Source of the DNA: a virus
IMG/VR virus record: IMGVR_UViG_3300006736_000025
Location: 1-36,903 of that record
DNA length: 36,903 nt
Strand: one strand, 5' to 3'
Each line of letters begins with the position of its first letter. Position 1 is the first letter of the stretch. Under the pieces are notes generated by a model that was not told where the DNA came from, searched no databases, and saw only the letters and a program-made list of their open reading frames with translations. The translations under genes were made by a program, and so were the position numbers. Positions 15,295 through 22,923 of this stretch are shown here, in pieces.

Positions 15295-18200
15295 TTAATA
15301 TAACCTTTCATCTGTAATTTCTACTAATTTATCAATCCCACTCATGTGTAAGCCTATTTTCTGGATTTCAATATGAATACTTGCCGAGCCGTATGCTCCA
15401 CCATTGTCTGTATCTATGTCTAATTTTTTATATGTTACACGAGGGAACTCGGATATAGTGCCGTCAGAATTATACTGTGTGATAGCAATACCAGAGCCAT
15501 TTGTTGTGTCTGCTGCACTAGACAAGGTTGTTAGTAGAGTATCTCCGTCTGCCTTGTAGATATTACACCGATACTCCTCATCAATACCGTCTGTGTCAGG
15601 ATTAGGTGCTTGTGAGAAAAGTTTGAAAACCGCCCTATCTGTTCTTGCAAAATCAATAATCCAATCACCCGCACCTGTAGCCCCAGTAGGAATCTCGTAT
15701 CCCCGAACTCCACCCACAGGAAACGGTCGTAACCTAGTATTACTTGCTTGTGCATAGGTTTGAGTTGCATCGGATACCTCTGCTCCTGAAGCAACAACCT
15801 TGTAGTATATAGAAACACCAAAGTCATCCTGTTGGTACTCGATGTTTGATACAGCACCCCCCTCATCATAAGAAACAATACCCGCAGTGTACCCCGATTC
15901 TGTGTGTGAACCAGTTCTGTCGCTAGTGCCTCTTCTTCCCCGTATAAGGTTTGTAAGTCTATATTGTCTACCGTCCCCCACCACTTCAGCAGTTTTAAAC
16001 GAAATGAGTTCTCCATTCACATACAGTAAATTACTGAAAGCAAATACATTTGGTTCAGTTTCAGTTGCGGGAGAATTTGTACTGACAGGACCTAAAATCG
16101 TTACCAGTATTTCTGCTTTTTCGTCCCAAACACCCACAGGTCCATCGGGGATAACTGAATCTGTTCTTACCAACATACTTTCAGACTGAATACTTGCTAT
16201 CTCAGTAAAAGTACCACTACCCCCTATTTTTCTCCAAATTTTTGCGCTTGTGAACTCTTGGTCTTCGTTTTCTGTACAAGACATAATATAATGTCCTTGA
16301 GCGTTTATTCCTCCAGTGTGCAAAGCAGGAGAATCAAACACCAAGGTTTTCATAGGTGGTGGCGAGTATGGAACATCAACAACTTGGTCTTCATCAGCAT
16401 CGCCCGTATAGTCACTTGTACCCGAACCTTCAATAAGACCTGTTATTTCGTGGGTATAGTCTGCACCCCTATTTAATTCTAGTACACGAACATTATATGT
16501 TTCAAACTCATCTGTTCCTGCTGTAACAGAAATCAAATCACCCGCTTCTATGTCAATAAAAGAGGGGGCTATATTAAGTTTACAGCGTTGTCTTTGTTCA
16601 TGTGATTTGTATAATAACCTGTTGCCAACTGTTTGTGCCTCTGATGCTTTTAGCCCCATTGGTATCTCTATCATTTTTGCTCTATTTATACCCGCAACAG
16701 GTAGCCTTGCTTTCTGGCTGCCTTTTTGGTAGTTATCGTTAATATCATAATAAGATACATTTATTTCATTAGGTAAATCACTGCTCTCTTTATCAGAAAG
16801 CGTAAATAAAGGTATATTGTCCTTTCCTTCTGGGTCGGCATACGAACCTAAATCTGGGGGTAAGAGTGTTTTTGTTGTTGTTGTTTCTCTATTTGTGAAA
16901 ACTAAGACACCCTGCCGTTCATTTAACATTAAATCAAAATATAGTACAAGTGTGTTTATTAGTTGTTGGGATGTTTTTGCGCCCTTAGCAGTGTAACCAC
17001 GGACTCTATTTGCCTCTGTTACTGTTTGTAGAACATCTGTATTAAAAGAATCTCCAGAGGTGTAGTCCCCGCCAACACCCTCTTCTTTTTTAAACCCACG
17101 ACCTATTAAAATACTATCTATAACCTGACCCACCGTTGCATAGTCTTGGGTTGGGGGGTTTCCTGTTAGTATTTCGTTTTCACGAGGTATTGATTGAACA
17201 GTAAAATTACACTGGGGTATTTGGTTTCCGAAGTCAGCAAGTTGCATCTCTTCAATTGCACAATATGCTATCCCTTTGTATTTGGGGGAGGGGTTTCTTA
17301 CATCTGTTAGTATTTGGTCTGCTGTGTTATTATTGTAATGGTCTTTAACAGTTACTTCCCCTGACCCATAATTAGCATTATCATAGTCTCCGTCATCCCC
17401 AATATAAAATCTAAACTCTTTAACTAAAGTAGTGTCGTGTGTGTTAGTTGATGCCGTGATTTTTGCACCACTTGTGTTTTCATTATATCCCGTGGCACCC
17501 CAACTTGAAGGTAGTGGATTCCAAGTGTTTGACATATTTCCTGGGTAAGTGGATTGAGTCCACGATTCTCCACCGTGATTAGTTAGTGTGTGAACATAAT
17601 GTTCACCACTTGATGTTACTGTTGCTGACACCTTAACAACAATATAGTCTGAACCAACCGATAGGATTTTATGTGAGCCGTGGTTACAATCCCAAGGACT
17701 ACCACCGCCTGTCATTGTGCAATACTGACCTGCTAGATAATCGGAAAAGTGACCGCTGCCTCCGTTTGCAGTAATTTTCATCTTGTGTAACCAAGAGTCA
17801 TAATCTGGACTGTTTACACCGCTAGTAGGTCCTGTCCACTCTGCACCAAAATCTACCGTAAAGGAAATGAGCGACCCCTCTCTCGTAACAGGGTAATCTA
17901 CACTTGTTCTATATTTCTTTTTCCCGTTAAAATAAACTTCACTTACATAGTTAATAGGACCTTCGCATAGTGCTGTAACAAAATCACAGTCATAGGTATA
18001 CCAAGTCGTTGTACCTCCTTGGTTTGTGGTGTTGCTGTCCTTCTTATTATGTACAAGAACGCCATCAGCAAAATAATTTTCATCATCTTTTACTGTTAAG
18101 TTGTAAGTGGGTGCTTTGATTTCAAACCTATCAATTGAGTCAACAGTAACCCAACCCTTTTCAGATAGTAATTTGTCACCCGACCTTAAACTATGTGCCT

Positions 18201-18819
18201 GAAACCAATGTGCTTCATGGTCTGGCTTTAATCCATATACCTCGTGTTCAGGAGTACAAGTAAAATCAAAACCCTCCCCTACTACACGCAATGCTTTTTC
18301 TGTTGTGCTTGCCCACCTTTTTGTTACTTCTTTATCCCTAAAACAAAGTTTACCTTTCCGTGTTTTTGAGAACCTAGCAGTCCTTACAATATCGCCTGGC
18401 ATAATTTTTTCTATTGCTTTATCTGTTCCGTCTGCCATACGAATTGGAGTGCCTTTTAGAAACGATTTTTTACCACCACCTCCTGTTGGGTTCTGTGATG
18501 TATGCTTTGTCTCGTGTACCCCACTACAAGCGATTAGTTGTCCCGCAACTCTTATTTGACTTCCATACGAAGCAACTATTCCTTCACCCTCTTGAACCCC
18601 CATTATGTTTATTTCTTCTATTTTTTGCCCCTCACTGTGGTGTGTTGGGAACTCCATTGGGTCAATAATGCCCCCCGCCAGACCCCCAATTGCACCGCCA
18701 ATCGCCGCCCCCGTCCACATTGCAGTAGACCACATAGCAACGCCCGCAGGACCCATCATTACAAAAGCCGCCCCAATAACGAAACCTATTATCATGCCCC
18801 AACTACTGCCACTACCCAT
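15295..18819 (-). CDS. Tail-tip/host-specificity hub (GTA gp15-like) with embedded Hint domain
   Basis: A 1174-residue baseplate-hub protein. It opens with a Gly-rich hydrophobic segment (residues ~8-52), then VASYGSQIRVAGQLIACSG (83-101) and YTYDCDFVTALCEGPI (274-289), the pattern of GTA gp15 and related tail hubs. The long C-terminal part is made of beta domains typical of gpJ-like proteins (RLTNLIRGRRGTSD near residue 950). Between the two N-terminal blocks, at residues 119-258, an intein-like Hint domain is inserted (separate entry). GAGGAC lies 6 bases before the ATG. It follows the NlpC/P60 gene as in GTA gene order (gp14-gp15). It should form the tip that contacts the cell surface and opens the DNA channel. 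Confidence 0.85.
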   Translation of the reverse strand: MGSGSSWGMIIGFVIGAAFVMMGPAGVAMWSTAMWTGAAIGGAIGGLAGGIIDPMEFPTHHSEGQKIEEINIMGVQEGEGIVASYGSQIRVAGQLIACSGVHETKHTSQNPTGGGGKKSFLKGTPIRMADGTDKAIEKIMPGDIVRTARFSKTRKGKLCFRDKEVTKRWASTTEKALRVVGEGFDFTCTPEHEVYGLKPDHEAHWFQAHSLRSGDKLLSEKGWVTVDSIDRFEIKAPTYNLTVKDDENYFADGVLVHNKKDSNTTNQGGTTTWYTYDCDFVTALCEGPINYVSEVYFNGKKKYRTSVDYPVTREGSLISFTVDFGAEWTGPTSGVNSPDYDSWLHKMKITANGGSGHFSDYLAGQYCTMTGGGSPWDCNHGSHKILSVGSDYIVVKVSATVTSSGEHYVHTLTNHGGESWTQSTYPGNMSNTWNPLPSSWGATGYNENTSGAKITASTNTHDTTLVKEFRFYIGDDGDYDNANYGSGEVTVKDHYNNNTADQILTDVRNPSPKYKGIAYCAIEEMQLADFGNQIPQCNFTVQSIPRENEILTGNPPTQDYATVGQVIDSILIGRGFKKEEGVGGDYTSGDSFNTDVLQTVTEANRVRGYTAKGAKTSQQLINTLVLYFDLMLNERQGVLVFTNRETTTTKTLLPPDLGSYADPEGKDNIPLFTLSDKESSDLPNEINVSYYDINDNYQKGSQKARLPVAGINRAKMIEIPMGLKASEAQTVGNRLLYKSHEQRQRCKLNIAPSFIDIEAGDLISVTAGTDEFETYNVRVLELNRGADYTHEITGLIEGSGTSDYTGDADEDQVVDVPYSPPPMKTLVFDSPALHTGGINAQGHYIMSCTENEDQEFTSAKIWRKIGGSGTFTEIASIQSESMLVRTDSVIPDGPVGVWDEKAEILVTILGPVSTNSPATETEPNVFAFSNLLYVNGELISFKTAEVVGDGRQYRLTNLIRGRRGTSDRTGSHTESGYTAGIVSYDEGGAVSNIEYQQDDFGVSIYYKVVASGAEVSDATQTYAQASNTRLRPFPVGGVRGYEIPTGATGAGDWIIDFARTDRAVFKLFSQAPNPDTDGIDEEYRCNIYKADGDTLLTTLSSAADTTNGSGIAITQYNSDGTISEFPRVTYKKLDIDTDNGGAYGSASIHIEIQKIGLHMSGIDKLVEITDERLY
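18046..18465 (-). other. Intein-like Hint domain, residues 119-258 of the tail-tip protein
   Basis: The block begins SFLKGTPIRMADGTDKAIE, the classical Hint N-terminal motif with Ser119 where Cys is usual. PGDIV (141-145) follows. Block B is TPEHEVYG (T189, H192), and the C-terminal block is NYFADGVLVHN (248-258). The 140 residues are the size of a mini-intein with no homing endonuclease. The next residues are KKDSN, so the +1 residue is Lys, not the Cys, Ser or Thr needed for normal splicing. It sits in the Gly/Lys-rich linker GGGGKK just before the conserved hub block. N- or C-terminal self-cleavage, bacterial-intein-like chemistry, or a degenerate domain are possible. Confidence 0.85.
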
Positions 18820-18822
18820 AAG

Positions 18823-19293
18823 TTAGTCCTCTATTCCTGCGAATCGGAATGCTCCTGTTACTCGCTTGTTCCAAAATCGGCATCTTGTCGTTTCAACAAC
18901 CTTACCAACACCCTCGTGCGTGTGTATAAAGCCCTTATCGGTCAGTATCGAACAATGACAAGAAACATTGCGGTCACGAAGGAAATACATCTCGCAGTCA
19001 CCAATCCCCGCTTCTTCTGGTGGTATTTCAATCCATGCTTTTGCTACAAGCCCATATAGACTCTTAATATCCTCGTCAGTAAACTTCATCATACCCTTGT
19101 CGCTTGTAATGTTGTAGTTGGGCATTAAGTCCTGAAGACCTAAATCTTCAAGAACTACTATCCACAACCCACCACAATCAAGACCAGTACCACCCCTACC
19201 TCTTCCGCCCCACACCCACGGATGACCGAGATACTTTCTCGCCGCTTCAACAACCGCCATTCTAGGCAATAGTTTTGTGGTTTCTTTAATCAT
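18823..19293 (-). CDS. NlpC/P60-family cysteine peptidase of the tail (GTA gp14-like)
   Basis: A 156-residue peptidoglycan peptidase of the type carried at the tail tip. YLGHPWVWGGRGRGGTGLDC places catalytic Cys40 in the LDCGGL motif. His113 in SCHCSIL and a following H-T-H (124-126) supply the rest of the Cys-His-His site. ATG 19293 is chosen over an in-frame TTG at 19299, with AGGG about 7 bases upstream. The gene lies between the DUF2163-like and hub genes, the same order as GTA gp13-gp14-gp15. It should cut peptide cross-links in the host wall during DNA entry. Confidence 0.85.
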   Translation of the reverse strand: MIKETTKLLPRMAVVEAARKYLGHPWVWGGRGRGGTGLDCGGLWIVVLEDLGLQDLMPNYNITSDKGMMKFTDEDIKSLYGLVAKAWIEIPPEEAGIGDCEMYFLRDRNVSCHCSILTDKGFIHTHEGVGKVVETTRCRFWNKRVTGAFRFAGIED

Positions 19294-19295
19294 GT

Positions 19296-20285
19296 TCAAA
19301 CCCTATCTGGTATGAACATGGCTCTATCCATACCAGGAATATCAGGAAACCCACCAAAATTGTCTAAATTACCAAACTTACCCGCACAAGCCGAGTGTGT
19401 TTTATTGCACCCAACAGTCATAAGACAAGTATCACCAACCTCTATATCGTATGGCGTATCAATGAAAAGAGTAATTTCACTGTGGTCATCAGCATCGCCC
19501 CCCCCAGTTGCTTGTGATGAGGACGCAATAGGAAATTCTTCTCCATCATTAAGCCCACTTGTGAATTTAATAGTTCCATATCTCCAAACTTGGGCAATGT
19601 AACCAGTAGCAACATCGTCCTCATCAACGCTAAATTTATTTCTTGCTAAGGTTACTTTTGTAACTGTTGTTGTTTGTTGTATTGCCAGACCGCCGTAACC
19701 TGTAATTTGCATATTCCCGCCCAAGTTTACCCCACAACCAGGATTAAACTTGGTTAATGTAGTACCATCAGATGCTCTATGGTGGTGTTCTTGACCCAAA
19801 TTGTGACGGCAATTTCTGTTGTAAATCTTCCCAACAGGAAGCCTTAAAAACTTTGCTTGTGAAATCAATTCTGCTTTCCAACCAAAACCATCATTTACAA
19901 TGTCTGCAAGAGTGTACCTCGTCATATATAACTCATTTAACCAAGGGTACTGCCAATCAATCAGTTTCTCCGTGATAGCGGCACTTCTATATTTACCCCC
20001 ACGAATATCTGACTCCGTAAACCCATCTACTTCAGTAACACCAACAGGAATAAGTATTCCTGTGCTTGTTTTATTTGATTCTGACATACCGCTAGTTAGT
20101 TGTGTTGCAGAAACAGCAAACCCTATAGCCGCTTTGTATAAATGACTCTTGTAAGTAATGTCTGTGTTGTGGTCTGTGAATCTAAAAATTGTTCCATCTT
20201 TTCTTATCAACCGCCAAATAACAGCATAACGATGAACAGTGTTCTCGTTAATTGTTTTTAATTGGGATGTAAAGGATACTGTCAT
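19296..20285 (-). CDS. DUF2163/BR0599-family minor tail protein (GTA gp13-like)
   Basis: A 329-residue tail-tip protein. The C-terminal block GCNKTHSACAGKFGNLDNF followed by GGFPDIPG matches the signature of the phage BR0599/DUF2163 family (the GTA gp13 equivalent). The N-terminal part (YAVIWRLIRKDGTIFRFTDHN) is also typical. His and Cys clusters (NRNCRHNLGQEHHH, NPGCG) could bind metal, as the GTA hub homologue binds iron-sulphur; that comparison is inference. ATG 20285 overlaps the stop of the glycosyltransferase gene (ATGA), with AAGGAG about 10 bases upstream. A longer in-frame start would lie inside that gene and is rejected. Confidence 0.85.
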   Translation of the reverse strand: MTVSFTSQLKTINENTVHRYAVIWRLIRKDGTIFRFTDHNTDITYKSHLYKAAIGFAVSATQLTSGMSESNKTSTGILIPVGVTEVDGFTESDIRGGKYRSAAITEKLIDWQYPWLNELYMTRYTLADIVNDGFGWKAELISQAKFLRLPVGKIYNRNCRHNLGQEHHHRASDGTTLTKFNPGCGVNLGGNMQITGYGGLAIQQTTTVTKVTLARNKFSVDEDDVATGYIAQVWRYGTIKFTSGLNDGEEFPIASSSQATGGGDADDHSEITLFIDTPYDIEVGDTCLMTVGCNKTHSACAGKFGNLDNFGGFPDIPGMDRAMFIPDRV

Positions 20286-21358
20286 GCTTTGACTACTCCT
20301 TGTTTTTCTTTCTCTTTGCAATCCTTGCAATTTCTGCTTTTTCTTCTACACTCTTTAGTTGATTCTCCCTTGTGCCTCATAATACAATCAACCATTTCCT
20401 GTTGCTCCCTTAGTGTTGGAAGTCGGAAGTTACAAAGTGCGGGTAAATCAGAATCGGAATACATTCGTTTGGCTTGGACAAAATCCCTAAATTGATTTAT
20501 TTCGTCAATAGCATCTTCAAACTGAACAATCGCATGGATAGGAGCAACTTGTTTAAAGAACGGGTAATAAAGTTTCTCAAACACACCGTCCTCAAAAATA
20601 CAAGATGCAACTGCCATAGCGTTGAAATCTGCGTATGTGTTTGGAAAGCCCTTTTTAGGTTCTTTTAGTTCTTTTTGGAATCGGTGCTGTATACCAATGC
20701 TATTTATTCTTCTTACCTCAAACCCCATCATATAAGCCCTTAAAGACAAGTCATGTTCTTCGTATCCCCAACCATAAAGCGAGGGGTTTAATCCTCCCAT
20801 GACTTCCCAGATATATCTAGGTATGAAATAGCAACCACCAAGCAAACTATCACAACGGTCTACTACATCGTGTTCCCCCCTATTCATCCATGATTGTTTC
20901 ATAAAAACATCTGATGATTTTTCTGTTGTAGCCCTGCTCCATTTTGCTCCGCTACCAACCCATTTACACCTGAAGTTTATACAAGCACAGCAAAAAATCG
21001 CTTGTGGATAACGGTCTAATGCTTCGTCCACTGTTAATAGCCAGTTGTATGGCATTCTCATGTGAGAATCCATTATTACAATAACATCACCCGTTGCTAA
21101 GTTTGCCCCGAATCGTTTAGCCCCGCCCGCACCCAATCGTTTAGGTGTTCTAACTACTTTGACATCAGGAAACGAACTTAATCTTTCTTTAACATCATCA
21201 TCCCCACAATCATCAACAACAATAATCTCAATAGGTCTTGGCTCACTAGCCCAAACCATTGCAACTGTTACCTCAAGGTCACGAATCTCGTTGTGCGTAG
21301 GGATAACAACGGAATAAGAGAATTGTGCATCGGCATTTATTAGTTCAATGTTACTCAT
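20282..21358 (-). CDS. Family 2 glycosyltransferase resembling polypeptide GalNAc transferases
   Basis: A 358-residue GT-A enzyme. It starts with YSVVIPTHNE (15-24) and IIVVDDCGDD (45-54, nucleotide binding). Then comes RLGAGGAKRFGANLATGD and MDSHMRM, where D97-S98-H99 is the DxH metal site used by polypeptide GalNAc transferases rather than the common DxD. A later GGLNPSLYGWGYEEHDLSLR (189-207) matches the acceptor-site block, and IQHRF gives a third metal ligand (H225). The C-terminus is Cys/Lys-rich (CRRKSRNCKDCKEKEKQ). It sits inside the tail-tip gene set, coupled by a 4-base overlap to the gp13-like gene and 2 bases after a Thr-rich tail protein. It probably modifies a virion protein, but DNA or host glycan targets cannot be excluded. 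Confidence 0.85.
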   Translation of the reverse strand: MSNIELINADAQFSYSVVIPTHNEIRDLEVTVAMVWASEPRPIEIIVVDDCGDDDVKERLSSFPDVKVVRTPKRLGAGGAKRFGANLATGDVIVIMDSHMRMPYNWLLTVDEALDRYPQAIFCCACINFRCKWVGSGAKWSRATTEKSSDVFMKQSWMNRGEHDVVDRCDSLLGGCYFIPRYIWEVMGGLNPSLYGWGYEEHDLSLRAYMMGFEVRRINSIGIQHRFQKELKEPKKGFPNTYADFNAMAVASCIFEDGVFEKLYYPFFKQVAPIHAIVQFEDAIDEINQFRDFVQAKRMYSDSDLPALCNFRLPTLREQQEMVDCIMRHKGESTKECRRKSRNCKDCKEKEKQGVVKA

Positions 21359-21360
21359 GC

Positions 21361-21843
21361 TTAATGTGCTTGGTGGTGATGCACATTTCCGTCATCGTCT
21401 GTTTCTGTAGTTGTTGTTGTTGTTTCGCAGTCTACACCTGGTATACAATCATCTGAGAATGTAGAGTCGGTTGTGGTTGAATCATGGGGGTCAACGCAAG
21501 TAGCACAATTTATATGCCACTCACCCGCTGCTGTAGATGAGTCTAATAAAAAAACATTTGTCCAACAAGCATCTACTCCTGTCGCCCCTGTGCCTTGAAT
21601 GCACCCAACACTACCACCCTGATTATCTTTTAAAAGTATATTGTGATACCCAACATTCCAAATTGTAAATATCGCACCACCCCTAATTATAGGAAGAACA
21701 TTGGCAGGGGGTAAGTACAGAGAACCCTCATGCTCAAATGAGCCAACTCTTAAAAATCGTTTTGATAGTGTGCCTAAATACCTATTTCCTGTCCACTGAA
21801 ACTTTTCGTACCCCCCATAAAATTTTGGAAGAGTAAGAGTCAT
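21361..21843 (-). CDS. Minor tail protein with Thr-rich, His-ended tail, 160 aa
   Basis: The start overlaps the stop of the DUF2460 gene (ATGA). The first ~110 residues form a compact beta-type domain (YLGTLSKRFLRVGSFEHEG, then GGAIFTIWNVGYHNILLKD). The last ~45 residues are low-complexity: ATCVDPHDSTTTDSTFSDD, two Cys pairs, a run of six Thr (ETTTTTTETDDD), and HHHQAH at the end. No family is recognised. The position between GTA gp12-like and gp13-like genes makes a virion location likely. The Thr run is a plausible O-glycosylation target for the enzyme encoded next door. This is inference. Confidence 0.7.
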   Translation of the reverse strand: MTLTLPKFYGGYEKFQWTGNRYLGTLSKRFLRVGSFEHEGSLYLPPANVLPIIRGGAIFTIWNVGYHNILLKDNQGGSVGCIQGTGATGVDACWTNVFLLDSSTAAGEWHINCATCVDPHDSTTTDSTFSDDCIPGVDCETTTTTTETDDDGNVHHHQAH

Positions 21844-22910
21844 GGGTTAGTATCCCACTTGTTCCACTGCCTTGAGCCATCTGAGAACTCGCTTATCCAC
21901 ATTGTCGTTGATGAATCTGCTGCAAGAGTACCACTTAGACCTACGGAACTATTACTATCATGACCACTCGCTTCTTCACGAGCATCACTTAATTCCATAG
22001 TATAAGAGGCGTGTCGGTTTAGTAGGTAAAAATAAGGTCCACCAGGAGGGAGCGACCACGGGTCGGGCAAAATAACTTTATCGCCCGATACGTTTTCAGG
22101 GTCTAACGCTATTACTCTGCCCTGCCCAAACGCTATTGTTATGTCCCCATTTACTGTAATTGTTGAAGAACCCCCATAAAAGTATTCATCAAAGTGTTCA
22201 CTGTGGTCAATTATTTCTACTAAACTAATTGCATCCGTATTCCCTGTATCAAAAGTGTCAATGGAAATAGATAGTAAATCATCCATATCTTTTGTAAATC
22301 TAACAGGAACATCGAACTCACAAGCACCATAAACTGTTTCGTCATCCTCAATAGCAGCACCAGAAGATACAGTAACAATACCTGTTGCAGGATTAACTGT
22401 CCACCCACTAAGCCCTTGGGTTATCTCAGTGAAAGTGCTTCCATTACTTGACCTAGCAATCTTAATTTTATCCTTAACTGGTTTTGTTAGATTTCGGATA
22501 ACAACAGGTGTATCACCACCATCAGCATCTACCACACTATATCGTTTAGTTAGTTGTAAGGATAGGCTGACCGCTATTGTATCCCCTGTGGTATTAGTGT
22601 ACAAAGGGACATAAGCAGAGTCATCTTCATAAGAAGAACGCCCATCAGTAGCCGTTGTAAAATCTATCCAATCTTTGTAGCGAAAACCATACGCCGCACC
22701 CTTAACAGACATATAAAACTCTAAGACATCTTGCAAGTCTTGAAAAGTTTTTACGCCATACGATACATCATATTGTCTTTTTGACTTACTCCATCTTGAT
22801 ACTCTTTGCTCTGCTCCTGTATCAAGACCTACAACAGTTGTAGAAAACCCAGGACCTCCTGCTGACCCGTAAGATATGTTGGTGGGAAACCGTATTTCAT
22901 AAAACGACAT
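21840..22910 (-). CDS. DUF2460 distal-tail protein (GTA gp12-like)
   Basis: The first 90 residues match DUF2460 closely: FPTNISYGSAGGPGFSTTVV, then YDVSYGVKTFQDLQDVLEFY, and GAAYGFRYKDWIDF. GTA gp12 is the distal tail protein that joins the tube to the hub. At 356 residues this one is longer than the ~210 residues usual for the family. The second half has a separate beta domain (SSTITVNGDITIAFGQGRV; GTLAADSSTTMWISEFSDGS) that may be a carbohydrate-binding or decoration module. GGAG lies 8 bases before the ATG. It follows the tape measure gene by 13 bases. Confidence 0.85.
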   Translation of the reverse strand: MSFYEIRFPTNISYGSAGGPGFSTTVVGLDTGAEQRVSRWSKSKRQYDVSYGVKTFQDLQDVLEFYMSVKGAAYGFRYKDWIDFTTATDGRSSYEDDSAYVPLYTNTTGDTIAVSLSLQLTKRYSVVDADGGDTPVVIRNLTKPVKDKIKIARSSNGSTFTEITQGLSGWTVNPATGIVTVSSGAAIEDDETVYGACEFDVPVRFTKDMDDLLSISIDTFDTGNTDAISLVEIIDHSEHFDEYFYGGSSTITVNGDITIAFGQGRVIALDPENVSGDKVILPDPWSLPPGGPYFYLLNRHASYTMELSDAREEASGHDSNSSVGLSGTLAADSSTTMWISEFSDGSRQWNKWDTNP

Positions 22911-22923
22911 TCATTAACTCCAT

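Noticed and set aside
18538-19059. Plus-strand open frame of 173 codons opposite the tail-tip and NlpC/P60 genes
   Set aside because: It is a shadow of two well-supported minus-strand genes; the product is low in recognisable structure and has no ribosome site.
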